Source: Ailanthus altissimus
Lineage: Eukaryota > Streptophyta > Magnoliopsida > Sapindales > Simaroubaceae
Assembly: GCA_946807835.1 (NCBI GenBank)
Contig: OX327684.1
Location: 32,920,501 to 32,984,500 of the forward strand
DNA: 64,000 nt
Direction: 5' to 3'
This document shows positions 1-9,880 of the stretch, piece by piece. The position numbers were made by a program, and so were the translations under genes. Within the stretch, counting starts at the first letter, position 1, and every line of letters starts with the position of its first letter. The notes beneath the pieces are model-generated. The model saw only the letters and a list, made by a program, of their open reading frames with translations, was not told where the DNA came from and made no database searches.

Positions 1-148
1 ATACATTTTAAATTAAAATATGTTCCATCAAACGTGCTGAATGTTTTCACAATGAGTTCGATAATCAACAAAAGATTATTCGAGGATTACTTGATTTTTG
101 TTTATTAAAAAAATAGGGTTTGAGAAAGACGACATGAAATCATAGATA

Positions 149-705
149 GAAAAAATTTCATAAATAACTTCCTTATTTTTTTATTAATTTTTTTTAACCA
201 AATCTAAATTGAATATACTTTATTAATCAAATTTTTTAGTTTTGGACACATTTGCCCAAATATCAAAATTTAACCTACTCTCAACCAAAAATTACCAAAA
301 TTTTGAACTTTCATAAAATTCGGTAGATCAAAAATTTTAAAGTTATCATTGCATAGATCGGAGTTTATACAATATATTTTTCACTTCAAACAAAAGAAAT
401 TGACGATTTTTGGCAAGTTTTGTTGAACTTTTGAAAAATTTAAATTTCCTTAGAAAATTATTAGAATTTGTATTTAAAGTTAGAAATAGATGAAATTATT
501 AAATTATATGTGAAAAACGAGTTAGAATGGTGTAAGAAACGTTAAAAATGGGCCAAAAAATGAGATTTTTTGGTGTATTATCGCTATGCAGACAGCAGGC
601 GACTGCCGTTGCCAATCTCGGGACCATCTCGGACCCGCAGTACGTGCCCGCGATGCCGCATTGTTGTGCCACGTGGCGCCTATATAGGATGCCACGTGGC
701 ACAAT
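149..705 (+). repeat. Left terminal inverted repeat of the MULE
   Basis: This arm aligns with the complement of about 1830-2406. Clear blocks are 149-290 against 2260-2406, 410-445 against about 2095-2145, and 511-575 against about 1975-2035 (both arms carry GAGTTAGAATGGTGTAA). The outer part is AT-rich. The inner part (590-705) switches abruptly to GC-rich sequence with CTCGGGACC-type short repeats. The inner boundary is approximate. Confidence 0.75.
664..704. repeat. Perfect 14-bp inverted repeat with two G-box cores inside the MULE arm
   Basis: TTGTGCCACGTGGC at 664-677 and its exact complement at 691-704 are separated by 13 bases. Each arm contains the palindrome CCACGTGG, whose core CACGTG is the plant G-box bound by bZIP and bHLH factors. 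It can form a cruciform, or it may simply be part of the element's terminal structure. Binding is not shown. Confidence 0.7.
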
Positions 706-1189
706 TTTTTTTTTTTAATTTTTTGAAATCAATTCTTTTTAATTGAAATAAATTAAATTTAATGTTATTTAAATTAAATAGATTAAATTAAATTTTTTAA
801 AATTAAATGCAATTTTTTTAAAATTAAATAAAACCTAATTTAGAAGGAATAGATCTAATAGATTAAGTAATTAATTAACATTAATTAATAAGTAAATGAC
901 TCATTAATTTTGGTTTGTAACATTATTTATTATTGTGAGTACCTTTTGTAATTATAATTTATATATGATTATTTTTATTTTAATATATAATTAATTATTA
1001 TAATATGTTAGTAATTAATTATTAAAATATGTTATGATTTTTATGTCTATTAAATTAATTGTTTGTGTAAATCATATTATATGTTATTTTTAATCTATAT
1101 GTATGCATGTTATTTATGAAATTTTTCCTTATTATTATTTTTTCTAATATTAATTTCTTTTGTTTATTTTTTTCTAATTGTTACAGGAA

Positions 1190-1460
1190 AAAGAACGTAT
1201 CGAAAAAATATAGAATTTCAGAGTATATATTTTTTTGTGTATCAGTGACGGCTTATGCGAAGATGTGGGGTCTAAATTGTATAAAAGATAAATTGACAGA
1301 AAATCAGAAAACATTATTTAGGCAGACGTGTATGGGACATTTCTTAGATATGTTAGATTTGACATTCTCTGATATTTTGATGCACGAGTTATTGTTGCGT
1401 GAGGTGCATACCTCTAATTTAGAAGATGAGATGTGATTTGAAATCAAACATCACTGTCAT
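1190..1460 (+). pseudogene. DUF1985-like fragment (Ulp1-type gene carried by MULEs)
   Basis: An open stretch translates to residues such as LFRQTCMGHFLDMLDLTFSD followed by HELLLREVHTS and EDEM. This is the pattern of the plant DUF1985 domain found next to Ulp1-like cysteine protease domains in MULE-borne genes. A likely splice acceptor (TTGTTACAG, ending near 1186) precedes it. The reading frame stops at 1434-1436 (TGA), where relatives have Trp after DEM, and homology ends soon after. The protease domain is absent, so this is a truncated remnant. Family assignment rests on remembered motifs. Confidence 0.6.
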
Positions 1461-1725
1461 TTTTAATCTCAATAGGCTTTAACTTATACCTCGTTGCATC
1501 AATTTTGATTTTTAAAGTCACCTTACAGTTCATATTGTCGACTCCCAAGGTATAACATACTGCATTTAAAAGATCTTCAAAATTAATATCTTTTGGAATC
1601 GAAATATCAAAATTACTATAATCAATATAAGTTTCTTCCCCATCACTAGAACTCTCCCACTTTCCTCCAAAATAAATAACAATTGTATCATACTCTATAG
1701 GACTTGAAAAAAATAAAAATGACAA
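1441..1725 (-). pseudogene. MURA-like transposase N-terminal fragment
   Basis: On the minus strand the open frame reads IVIYFGGKWES, then IPKDINFEDLLNAV and TLKIKIDATRYKL. This matches the N-terminal region of plant Mutator transposases (a V-Y-Y/F-GG-W start, then SYEEL-like and K-Y/R-hydrophobic blocks). About 90 residues are present. The central transposase domain and the SWIM zinc finger are missing. It meets the DUF1985-like piece tail to tail at about 1440, which points to an internal deletion of a larger parent element. Confidence 0.6.
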
Positions 1726-1829
1726 TTAGTAAAATTATTTTAAAAAAATTAAAAAAATTATTTAAAAATAAAAATAAAAAATGCGCAATCATGCGCATCG
1801 CAGGGCCATCTCGAGCCCGAGATGTGCAC

Positions 1830-2406
1830 ATTGTGCCCACCGCGGGGCCATCTCGGGCCCGAGACGGCCCTGAGATGTACACATTGTGTGCGCCACGGGG
1901 CCATCTCGGGCCTGAAATGCCTAAATTGACGACAGCTGCACCTGTCGCCGTCTGGTTTTCGTCAAACACACTCCAAATCTTATTTTTGGCCGGATTTCAA
2001 CGTCTTTTACACCATTCTAACTCATTTTTCACAGTTAATTCATCAATAACACCTATTTTAAAATTTAAATGTAAGTTTTATCTAATTTCTAACTAAAATT
2101 AAATTTTCTAAAAAAGTTTAAAAAACTTACCAAATTCGGCTAGTTCTTTGATTTAAAATGATAAATATGCTCAACATCACTCGTGTTTCGCAATAACAAC
2201 TTCAAAATTATTCGACATCAATATGCTTCTTGGTTCATCAATATGACTCTTGGAGGTTTGGTAGAAAAAATGAGATGAAGTTATATTTTTGATATTAAGG
2301 CAAATATGTTCAAAAATAAAAATTTTGGTTAATAAAATATAACTATTTTATATTTGGTTAAAAAAGAATAATGAAATAATTAAAAAGTTACTTATGAAAA
2401 TTTTCC
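1830..2406 (-). repeat. Right terminal inverted repeat of the MULE
   Basis: This is the partner of the left arm. Its inner end (about 1800-1915) holds several copies of a short GC-rich word around CCATCTCGGGCCCGAG, partly palindromic and degenerate. The arms have diverged noticeably, so the insertion is not recent. The inner boundary is approximate. Confidence 0.75.
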
Positions 2407-2415
2407 TCATAGATA

Positions 2416-2678
2416 TTAACACTGTTACCCCTTAGGTTTACATAAATTATATTTTAATGACAACTTTGATTTTAATTATATTATCATCCTCTATACTTAA
2501 TTTAAATGGTTAAAACACCTTCAAAGTTATATTTTTTTTATCACATAAATAATTAAAATATTATTAAAAAATAAGAATATTTTTATTTTTTAAATTAAAT
2601 AAAAGAAATAATAGTATAATTAAAATCAAAATCGCTATAAAAATATAATGTGTAAACCTTAACGGGTAACAGTGTTAA
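2416..2678. mobile_element. MITE, copy 1 (TA target site, 27-bp terminal inverted repeats)
   Basis: It begins TTAACACTGTTACCCCTTAG, and its complement from the other end begins TTAACACTGTTACCCGTTAA. TA dinucleotides flank both ends (2414-2415 and 2679-2680). Length is 263 bp, with no coding potential. A related copy lies at 22868-23120. TA flanks suggest a Tc1/mariner (Stowaway-like) origin, although the end motif is not the classical Stowaway one. The left TA is also the last two bases of the MULE target duplication. Confidence 0.85.
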
Positions 2679-2680
2679 TA

Positions 2681-3250
2681 CCCCCTCATCATTTGTTCAA
2701 TTTTCCTCGTCCTTTTACATCTTGCTTCTATGTCTCTTCCAATAATTCACGTCTTAGAAACCAAAACTTTCTTATTTTTTATTACTTTATTAGCCGTACA
2801 AATTTCTAACTCATTGGCTTCTACGGCTCTGTTTCCTTAGAACTTCTGGAGAAAACGTTATTAGCAAAGAACCCAAAATAAAGACTTCTTCACTTTAAAA
2901 CATATGATTAGCTAATTGGGGAATCCGAATAAATCAATTCTAACCTGAATAGTGGACAAAGCCTGATTTGGTAGTAAGAAAAATGATTTTTCATCTTCTG
3001 TCTGAATATGATTTTTCATCTTAACCTTGGTTGCCATGGAGTTAGATAAACTCGTGATCACCTTATGTTCCAGAAATGGTAGTTGGTGATGGAGCATTTT
3101 GACTACATACTAAGAGGCAAACTTAATTTCGACAATATTTTTAAGGGTGATGACCACGTTATGCTCCATTAATTATTAGTACCCCTTGGACTGTGACCCT
3201 TAAGCAACTAATTTTCAACTCAAACAATTTCCTCCCAAAAATATGTTTTT
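2681..3250. other. Non-coding stretch, nothing recognised
   Basis: AT-rich sequence between the MITE and the first Copia LTR. Short open frames on the minus strand (around 2912-3097) have no recognisable family signature. No promoter, repeat or RNA was identified. Confidence 0.5.
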
Positions 3251-3740
3251 ATATATGGGAATTTGATTCTTTTTTTTTTTTTGTTTGCATACAAAGAAAA
3301 TGAAAGAAAATGTATTTTTTATTAATCGAGACAAAAGAAAGAAAGAAAGAATATCTAAGCTGAATAATTTCCTTTTTATTGAATCAAAATAATAATACAA
3401 CAGTGCATATATTTATAATAATAAAAAAATTACGTAAAATTAATAAAGCAAATATATTCTCTTGTTTTGATTTTGGCGAGAAAAGCCACTTGCATAACCA
3501 ATTCAACAGCCTCGAGAGCCCAGCCTATAACCACTTCTGTTGACTCAACAGTTTCCAGCCCTTTCTCCTTGCTGACTCAACACTTGATTCTTTTCTTTTT
3601 AATCTATCATCTTATTTCTATCGTAACAGCTCACTACTAAATCATCCTACCAGTTAAACCATTTTTCAAGATCTATTCATCTATTTTGAATATTTGAATC
3701 ACGATCATCATTTGATCATGAATGATATCATCCTCTAGTA
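3251..3740 (-). repeat. 3' LTR of Copia-A (minus-oriented)
   Basis: It aligns over its whole length with 15055-15531; both share AATCAAAATAATAATACAAC and TTTTGATTTTGGCGAGAAAA. Read on the minus strand the LTR starts TACTAGAGGATG, directly after a polypurine tract. The usual TG start appears mutated to TA in both LTRs. The two LTRs differ at many positions, so the insertion is old. The left boundary is approximate. Confidence 0.8.
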
Positions 3741-3750
3741 TCCCCCTCAA
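3741..3750 (-). other. Polypurine tract of Copia-A
   Basis: On the minus strand TTGAGGGGGA directly precedes the 3' LTR, as expected for the plus-strand primer of a plant Copia element. It fixes the element's orientation and the LTR boundary. Confidence 0.75.
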
Positions 3751-4841
3751 GCTGAAGGGTGTGAATAGACCTAAAGTTTGGATCGAAGATATAGAAATTT
3801 ATCAAGAAGCAAGACTTTGTAAAGATGTTTGTTGTTTGATTAATACTGGGCACAAATATGACCTCCATCACAATTGCAACTATCTTATCTTTAATAAAAT
3901 ATATATTCACTTTAATATTTATTTTAACATAAAATATTGGATTGCGTGTTAGAGTTTGAGCACTTTAATTATTATACTAAAGATTGAAAGTGTGAATAAG
4001 TTAAATTTGTAATTCTGACAGCAATAACTTAAATTTATAATATTTCTGAACAAATTGAAACTAAGGCTTAACCTCTACAATAGATCTAGCAACTACATTT
4101 TATTTCTTGGATGACCAAGAAACCAAATTATTCCCAAAATAAACAAAATAGCTCAATTGATCTTCTGTTAATAAGGTCTGATCCCCAATCAACATTCAAG
4201 TAAGTTGTGAGTGTCAAGCTTTCGGTTCTAACAATTTTCAAGCCATGATCTGAAGTAAATTTCAAGTATTTTAATATATGTTTGCATGCTTTCCAATGTT
4301 TGATTGAAGGACAAGCCAAGAATTGACTAAGCTTATGAACTAAGTAAGATAGCTCATGTCTTGTTAAGGTGACATACTGCAAAGCTCTAATCAAACTTCT
4401 ATAAGTTGTTGGATCTGCAAAGGCTTTATCATGGTCTTTAAAAAACTTTTGTCCTGTACTCATGAGATTATCGCACCCTTTACATTTTTGCATATTAGCC
4501 ACCAACAACAAATTATAAATATATTTTGGTTCAAGATAAATGCAAACTATTAGTAGTGGGAGTAACCTATACACCTAAAAAGTAATTAAAATTGCCCAAA
4601 TTCTTTAAAGTAAAACTAGCCCTAAGTTGAATAATAAATTATTCCAAATATAAAGAAGAATTGCTTGTGATTATAATGTCATTAACATAGATGAGTACTA
4701 ATATAATACTAATATGAACATTCTTAATGAATAGAGAAGAGTATGACTTTGAATTAATGAACTTATCTGCAATAAGGCATGCTTAACTTATCATACCAAG
4801 CTTTTGAAGCCTGTTCAAGGCCATAAAATACCTTATACAAC
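3751..4841 (-). pseudogene. Copia-A: C-terminal reverse transcriptase and RNase H remnant
   Basis: The minus strand encodes, in order, YGLEQASKAWYDKL (the Copia YGLKQAPRAW motif) near 4785-4830, a degenerate metal-binding YVDD-like region near 4680, then ADPTTYRSLIRALQYVT and LACPSIKHWKACKHILKYLK at 4290-4440, and VPSINQTTNIFTKS near 3850-3870. Stops and frameshifts are frequent, so it is dead. It starts abruptly at about 4841, mid-way through the reverse transcriptase. The missing upstream half of the gene lies in the opposite orientation at 5643-8932. Confidence 0.85.
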
Positions 4842-5642
4842 TTACTCATATGAACTGACGAATCTCATATCTACACACACCGGACTTTATGAGCATCAGA
4901 CTATATCTAACAACACTCAATGGTCAGACCATGAAAGGTCTCTAACATGTATAGAACCTAAGTGTAGTGGATCACTTATAAGCTCACCGTGATGCTCAGG
5001 TTCAAGAACCACGAATATTACTAAACTCGAGAGGACACTCTATTGACGATTTTATGGAATGTCTATTAGAGGTCCTGATTGAATCTATCCAATAGTCAGT
5101 CATCACTGAATACCCATATGCCTATATGAGCTTCAATTAAGTTTATGGTTTGCTAATACTAACCATCTGGACCATCCAAATATAGATATATACTGATCTA
5201 TGTATGATAAAGATTTTACTGATAGACCCATATCAGTGGCGATAGATCAGAAATATAAAGTTTGAGAACATACTTGCACAATGACATTTCTTAGCACTAT
5301 TTACAACAACTTACAACTATTTCATTGCTAATATATCTCCATGTCTTTATCCTATTTCAGACAATGCTTTAATTCTTTAGATTTCACTGACTCTTATAAC
5401 CTGTTAACTCTTAGTAGTGATAATTTTTAGTATTTATTACTATTAACGTTACCAACTCTTAGCCATGGTCTAAACTCTTTTAGACTAGATCTGAATTCTT
5501 TTAGATCAAACGATATTTGAAATGTTATAAGCATCTTACTAGACAAATAAATAAATATTAATAATTTTAATGTTTATTATATAAATATTAAACATTAATA
5601 TTCGTATAATATTAGAATGACACGTAAGCACCATTTTTAACA
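4842..5642 (-). repeat. LTR family B, 5' portion, separated from its 3' portion by an inversion
   Basis: It is the reverse complement of about 9881-10600 and runs parallel to about 51290-52055. Read on minus it begins TGTTAAAAATGG at 5642, the 5' end of the LTR. Its outer flank is ATCAG (5643-5647), inside the primer-binding site of Copia-A. The rest of this LTR appears to be the 12576-15045 segment, whose outer flank is the complementary CTGAT. The break at 4842 falls at a junction with Copia-A reverse transcriptase. Confidence 0.75.
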
Positions 5643-8600
5643 ATCAGAGCCAAATATGGCAAATGCCAGCTCTTCTAACTTTGGATCTATTGCATTAGTT
5701 TATAATGCAATCCAAAATTCATCTTATTCGTTTCTATTTATTGTCAAATTTGATAGATTAAATTATATTCTTTAGAAGTCACAAGTCTTTACTATGATTA
5801 GAGCAAATATGCTTAAAGATCTAATTAATGGGGTTTCAAAGTGTCATGAGCAGTTTTGAATGTTTTTAAAGCATACCAAAGTATAAGAAGTGGAATTAAA
5901 GGTTATGCAAAGCAAAAAAAATCCATAATTTAAAGCCTAGATCAGGCAAGATCAATTTCCCTTGAGTTGGCTTTATTCAACTATACATGATAGCATACAA
6001 AAATTTGTAATTGATAATAAGTCCTATTTTGATCTTTAGAGTGCCGTTGAAAAATAATTTGGTTTATAAATTATGCTAAATTCAAGTTTTCAGTGCTAAA
6101 AAAGAATCAATTCTTAATGTTTGAATACTTTCTAAAATTAAAAAGAATTATTGATGAGCTGTCTACTGCTGGTTACACTCTTAGTGAAGAGGACTTTATT
6201 ATGCATTTGGTGTCTAAAATTGATGTAAGTTCAGACTATCATTCAGTGGTTATGTTAATAACTAGTAGACTTGGCTTAATTAACCTTAATAAAGTCTTTG
6301 CTATACTACTAACTTAAGGGAGTAGGCTATTGCAAAGTAGTTCTACTAAGGCAAATAACCAAATAGGTTATGTTGCTAATATTGTTAAGAAATGACAAAA
6401 GATGATTTTCAATTGTGGAAATGGTAGATGAGATTTTAATAACAATAGTTTTAGTAATGGTTATAATAGTAGCAGTAACAGTAACAATGTATACAACACT
6501 GGCTTTGGTAGAGGTGGTTTTTTTAATGAATAGAGGAAGAAGTCAGATGCAAAGTGGTGAAAGAAATTTCTTTGTCTGAAGAAATATGAGATTGATTTAT
6601 CATATATGTGAAAGACAAAGCCATTCAGTTGCAAAGTGTTGTTATAGATTTGATTATAAATACATTCCTAGAATAACAACTAGTTATAGAGGAAATAATG
6701 ATCATTATAATCTTGATGGTCAAGGACCTGGAAATCAAGGCAATCCTAATAATAAAGTGACTTTTGTTATTACTCAGCAAACTCGTGAAGGTCTCATTGA
6801 TGAGAGATAATATATTAATTCAAGTACTACACATCACTTGACATATGATGCCTCTAATCTCAACAACAATTTTGAGTACTCAGGTATGGATAAACTAATA
6901 GTTGGTAATAGTCAAGGTTCAAAAATTATTTTTATTGGTGAAATAAGTCTTAAAACTAAAACCAATTATCAATTAATTCTCAGAAATCTACTACATGTGC
7001 TTACAATAACAAAAATTTTGATAAGTGTATATGCTGTTGACTAGAACAATATAACCATTTATAAATCTAAAATAATTTCACCTTCAATTTGTTAAAAAAT
7101 GTCACCAAAGTTCATGTTATCCTTATTTTTAGAAAAAGCATCTACTTATAACATAAATAAGAATTAGTGTGATGTAACTGATTTAGTTGCTAATGTTTTT
7201 GTTCCTAATTCAAAGTTTTATTGTGAATCATCTCTTACTTCATCCAAAAGTTAGTTATTAAGTTTAAATGAATGTATTATATGGCATAAGAGGCTTCGAC
7301 ATCTAAGTCTTTTAATATTGAAGTTAGTTCTCAAACTTTGTAAAGACATTAGAACTTGCAATAAAGATTACAAGCTTGACTTTTGTGATGCATGCCAACT
7401 TAGAAAGTTACACAAAAGTCATTTCCTTGAACTTATATCAAAATAAACAAGCCCTTAGAACTGATATATATTGAACTATATAGACCAAGTCCATCTGAAT
7501 AAATGGATGGTTTCATTTATTACATCATCTTTATTGATGATTTTACTAGATAAATTGGATATTTGCATTAAAATTTAAGATTGAGGCCTTTAGTGTTTTT
7601 GTTTAATTTCTTAAACAAGTTGAAAAATAGTTTGAACACTCTATTAAAGCCTTACAATCTAGCCGAGGTAATGAATTTAGACTTTTTTTAAATATTTAAA
7701 TAAGAATAGTATTTAGTTTAAAATCACACGCCCTCATATTTATTATCAAAATGGGATTATAGAGAGAGCATAGACTTATAGTTAAAACTAGTCTGACATT
7801 GCTTGCTCAAGTTAAAATGCCAATTTCTTTTTTGTAGGAAGCCTTTCATATAGTCACATATGTACTTGATCAATAAACTACCAACTCTCATTCTTGCATA
7901 TCAGTCACCTTACTCAAAGCTTTTTAATTCTCTTCTAGATTATGCATTCTTAAAACCTTTTAGCTATGCTTCTTTTCCTTTAATCAAACTATACAACAAA
8001 GTGTGTTTTTATTGGATACAACATTTGGCATAAGGGTTACAAATCATGCATTCATCGGGCAAAATCTATATTGTAATACATGTGTCTTTTGATGAAAGTT
8101 CATTTCCTTATTATACTCTTTTACCTCAGTGCAACTTTAAACAAGACTTATTAGCCTGACACATCTTTTGTTCTAGCTTATATTGTTCCAAACTTCTTTA
8201 ACTCTATCAATAATAGCAAAATATTTTCACATGATGCATCATCAGTCACAAATAGAACAATGCAAGTTCTAGTTCACTCTCCTTTAATCAAGCCTCTATA
8301 CAAGATTTATAGTCCAACTGTGATATTAAAATAAATGCAAATACTTCCCTTTGTATACAAATAGCACTTCAAACTCAACCTTAGAAATCAACATATTTAA
8401 ATAAACTATAAGATCAACAGTCTAATTTCCACCAATTTAGCCTAATCAACAATCTACATCTACAAACCCAAGATCACAAGATCCAAATTAGAAATATTCA
8501 AACCAAAGTCTTCTATAAGCCAATATATGGTTATTCATTATAAGCCTAAGATAATAAAAGAAGCATTATCTGATTCAAGGTGGAGAAGAGCTATGGAGGA

Positions 8601-8932
8601 GGAGTATGATGTACATGTTAATAATCAGACATGGACATTAGTTTTAGCTACTTCAACACCTAAATTGGCTGATAACAAATGAATGTTAAGAATCAAATAC
8701 AATCTGTATGGTTCAATTCTTCAGTATAAAGTCAAATTAGTGGCCAAGGGCTTTCTACAAACACTAAGGATTGATTACTTTGAAACAGTCAGCCTTGTGA
8801 TAAAGGTATCTATGATCAAATAGTTTAAGCTTAACAGTGATGAATAGATGGTCAATTAAACAATATGAAATCAATACTTTCTTAAATAGTGATCTAGATG
8901 AAGCAATTTATATGTCATAACCTAAAGGCTTT
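5643..8932 (+). pseudogene. Copia-A: leader, gag, protease, integrase and N-terminal reverse transcriptase, inverted segment
   Basis: ATCAGAGCC at 5643 is the downstream half of an initiator-Met primer-binding site. A gag-like reading starts at 5656 (MANASS, then a run resembling NYLLWKSQ near 5760). Next come a gag stretch with KIDVSSDYHSVV (6220-6250), a zinc knuckle (CX2C...HX4C form, 6600-6640), a protease-region stretch (DKLIVGNSQGSKI, 6890), an integrase HHCC region (IIWHKRLRHLS at 7280, CDACQLRKLHKSH at 7390), an integrase core near 7500-7560 and reverse transcriptase to PKGF at 8932. Many stops make it non-functional. It is in plus orientation although the element's LTRs are in minus orientation. 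Confidence 0.85.
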
Positions 8933-9880
8933 TGATAAGCATATTTTATATCTATCGTTTTAATCTCCTAAATAGCGACTTAATGTGCATTAATGTTATT
9001 TTATGGGTTTTAAGTCAACTGAGCTATTTGAGGCGAAAAATTGAAGAGAACACACAAAAATATCAAAAATGATACAATGACTACTACAATAGGCATGAAA
9101 AGTACTTGCTATAGTGCCACACCACTGTGTCAAAAAATCAAATATCTACTATAGTGCCACGCCGCAGCATCAAAAAACCTAGTATTTGCTTAGTTTACAT
9201 GAATAGTACCCCTCTATGCGGTGCTAATTCTGGCAAAATCTTTGTGCCACAGCACCAAAAATGGCACTGCGATGCCAATTGATGCAGAAAATTTTAATTT
9301 TGCCCTAATTTTGGAACCTATAAAAAGAAAACTAAATGTCTCATTTAAAGAAGGAGAGCACGAAATAGAGAAAGAAAGAAATAATTTTAGTAAGAGAAAC
9401 ACATTAGAGCTTGGATTTTGATAAAATTATTGAATATTGAAGGCTTTCCAAGATTTCTCAAACTAGTTCTTTATTTCTCTCTACTTTATTTACATTTATT
9501 TTAAGTTTGTAGTTAAAATTTGTGTTGTTTGAACATGATTACTTTCAAGAACATTTGAATTGATGTAATTGAATATTTCACTATGAATAGTTAGATTATT
9601 TGTTCTATGGCTTGATAGAACTCTATTGAACCCTATGTGTTGATGTTGTTAAATGATTAATGACTATTTTCTATTTATTCATTTGTGCTTAATGCTTCTA
9701 ATTTGATTGAGAACTGGAATAGATGTTTAAACACTTAGGTTGTGTACTTGAGAAAATGTAATCCATGTGTTGGGTTTAAAAAGTATAACATTGGATTTAT
9801 TGAATTGGAAGATAATAAACTTAGAGTAATCATTTAAGAGTAGTTCAATACATGTATATAATGGGTTAGATAGAGATATC
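8933..9880 (+). repeat. LTR family C, copy 1, 5' part
   Basis: It begins TGATAAG inside the Copia-A reverse transcriptase and resembles the complement of the solo LTR at 12704-14131. Shared features are the TGATAAG start, CTATAGTGCCAC or ACTGTAGCA-type repeats and a CCTATAAA(A/T)AGAA promoter-like block. It is cut at 9880 by the family B LTR and resumes at 12192. No coding capacity is seen. Confidence 0.65.

Larger units (their letters stand above)
149..2406. mobile_element. Complete non-autonomous Mutator-like element (MULE) with long terminal inverted repeats
   Basis: The element is flanked by an identical 9-bp direct repeat, TCATAGATA, at 140-148 and 2407-2415, the target-duplication size of Mutator elements. 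Its ends are long inverted repeats: 149 onward reads GAAAAAATTTCATAAATAAC, and the complement of 2406 leftward reads GGAAAATTTTCATAAGTAAC. Similarity continues inward for more than 500 bases on each side. Between the repeats are two short gene remnants: a DUF1985-like piece on plus and a MURA N-terminal piece on minus, joined tail to tail near 1440. No full transposase is present, so it cannot move itself. Element boundaries are read directly from the sequence; assignment to the Ulp1/DUF1985-carrying MULE group is from family knowledge. Confidence 0.9.

Noticed and set aside
499..702. Minus-strand open frame in the left MULE arm
   Set aside because: It consists of the GC-rich inverted-repeat sequence, and the mirror frame occurs in the other arm; no protein family is apparent.
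1688..2096. Overlapping open frames on both strands with GPSRARD repeats
   Set aside because: The repeats come from short GC-rich palindromic words of the MULE arm, not from a protein domain.
3130..3134. CGACA, identical to the 5 bases right of the Copia-A LTR at 15532, as a possible target duplication
   Set aside because: It lies about 115 bases outside the mapped left LTR, and the intervening sequence has no counterpart before the primer site at 15054. A 5-base chance match is likely.
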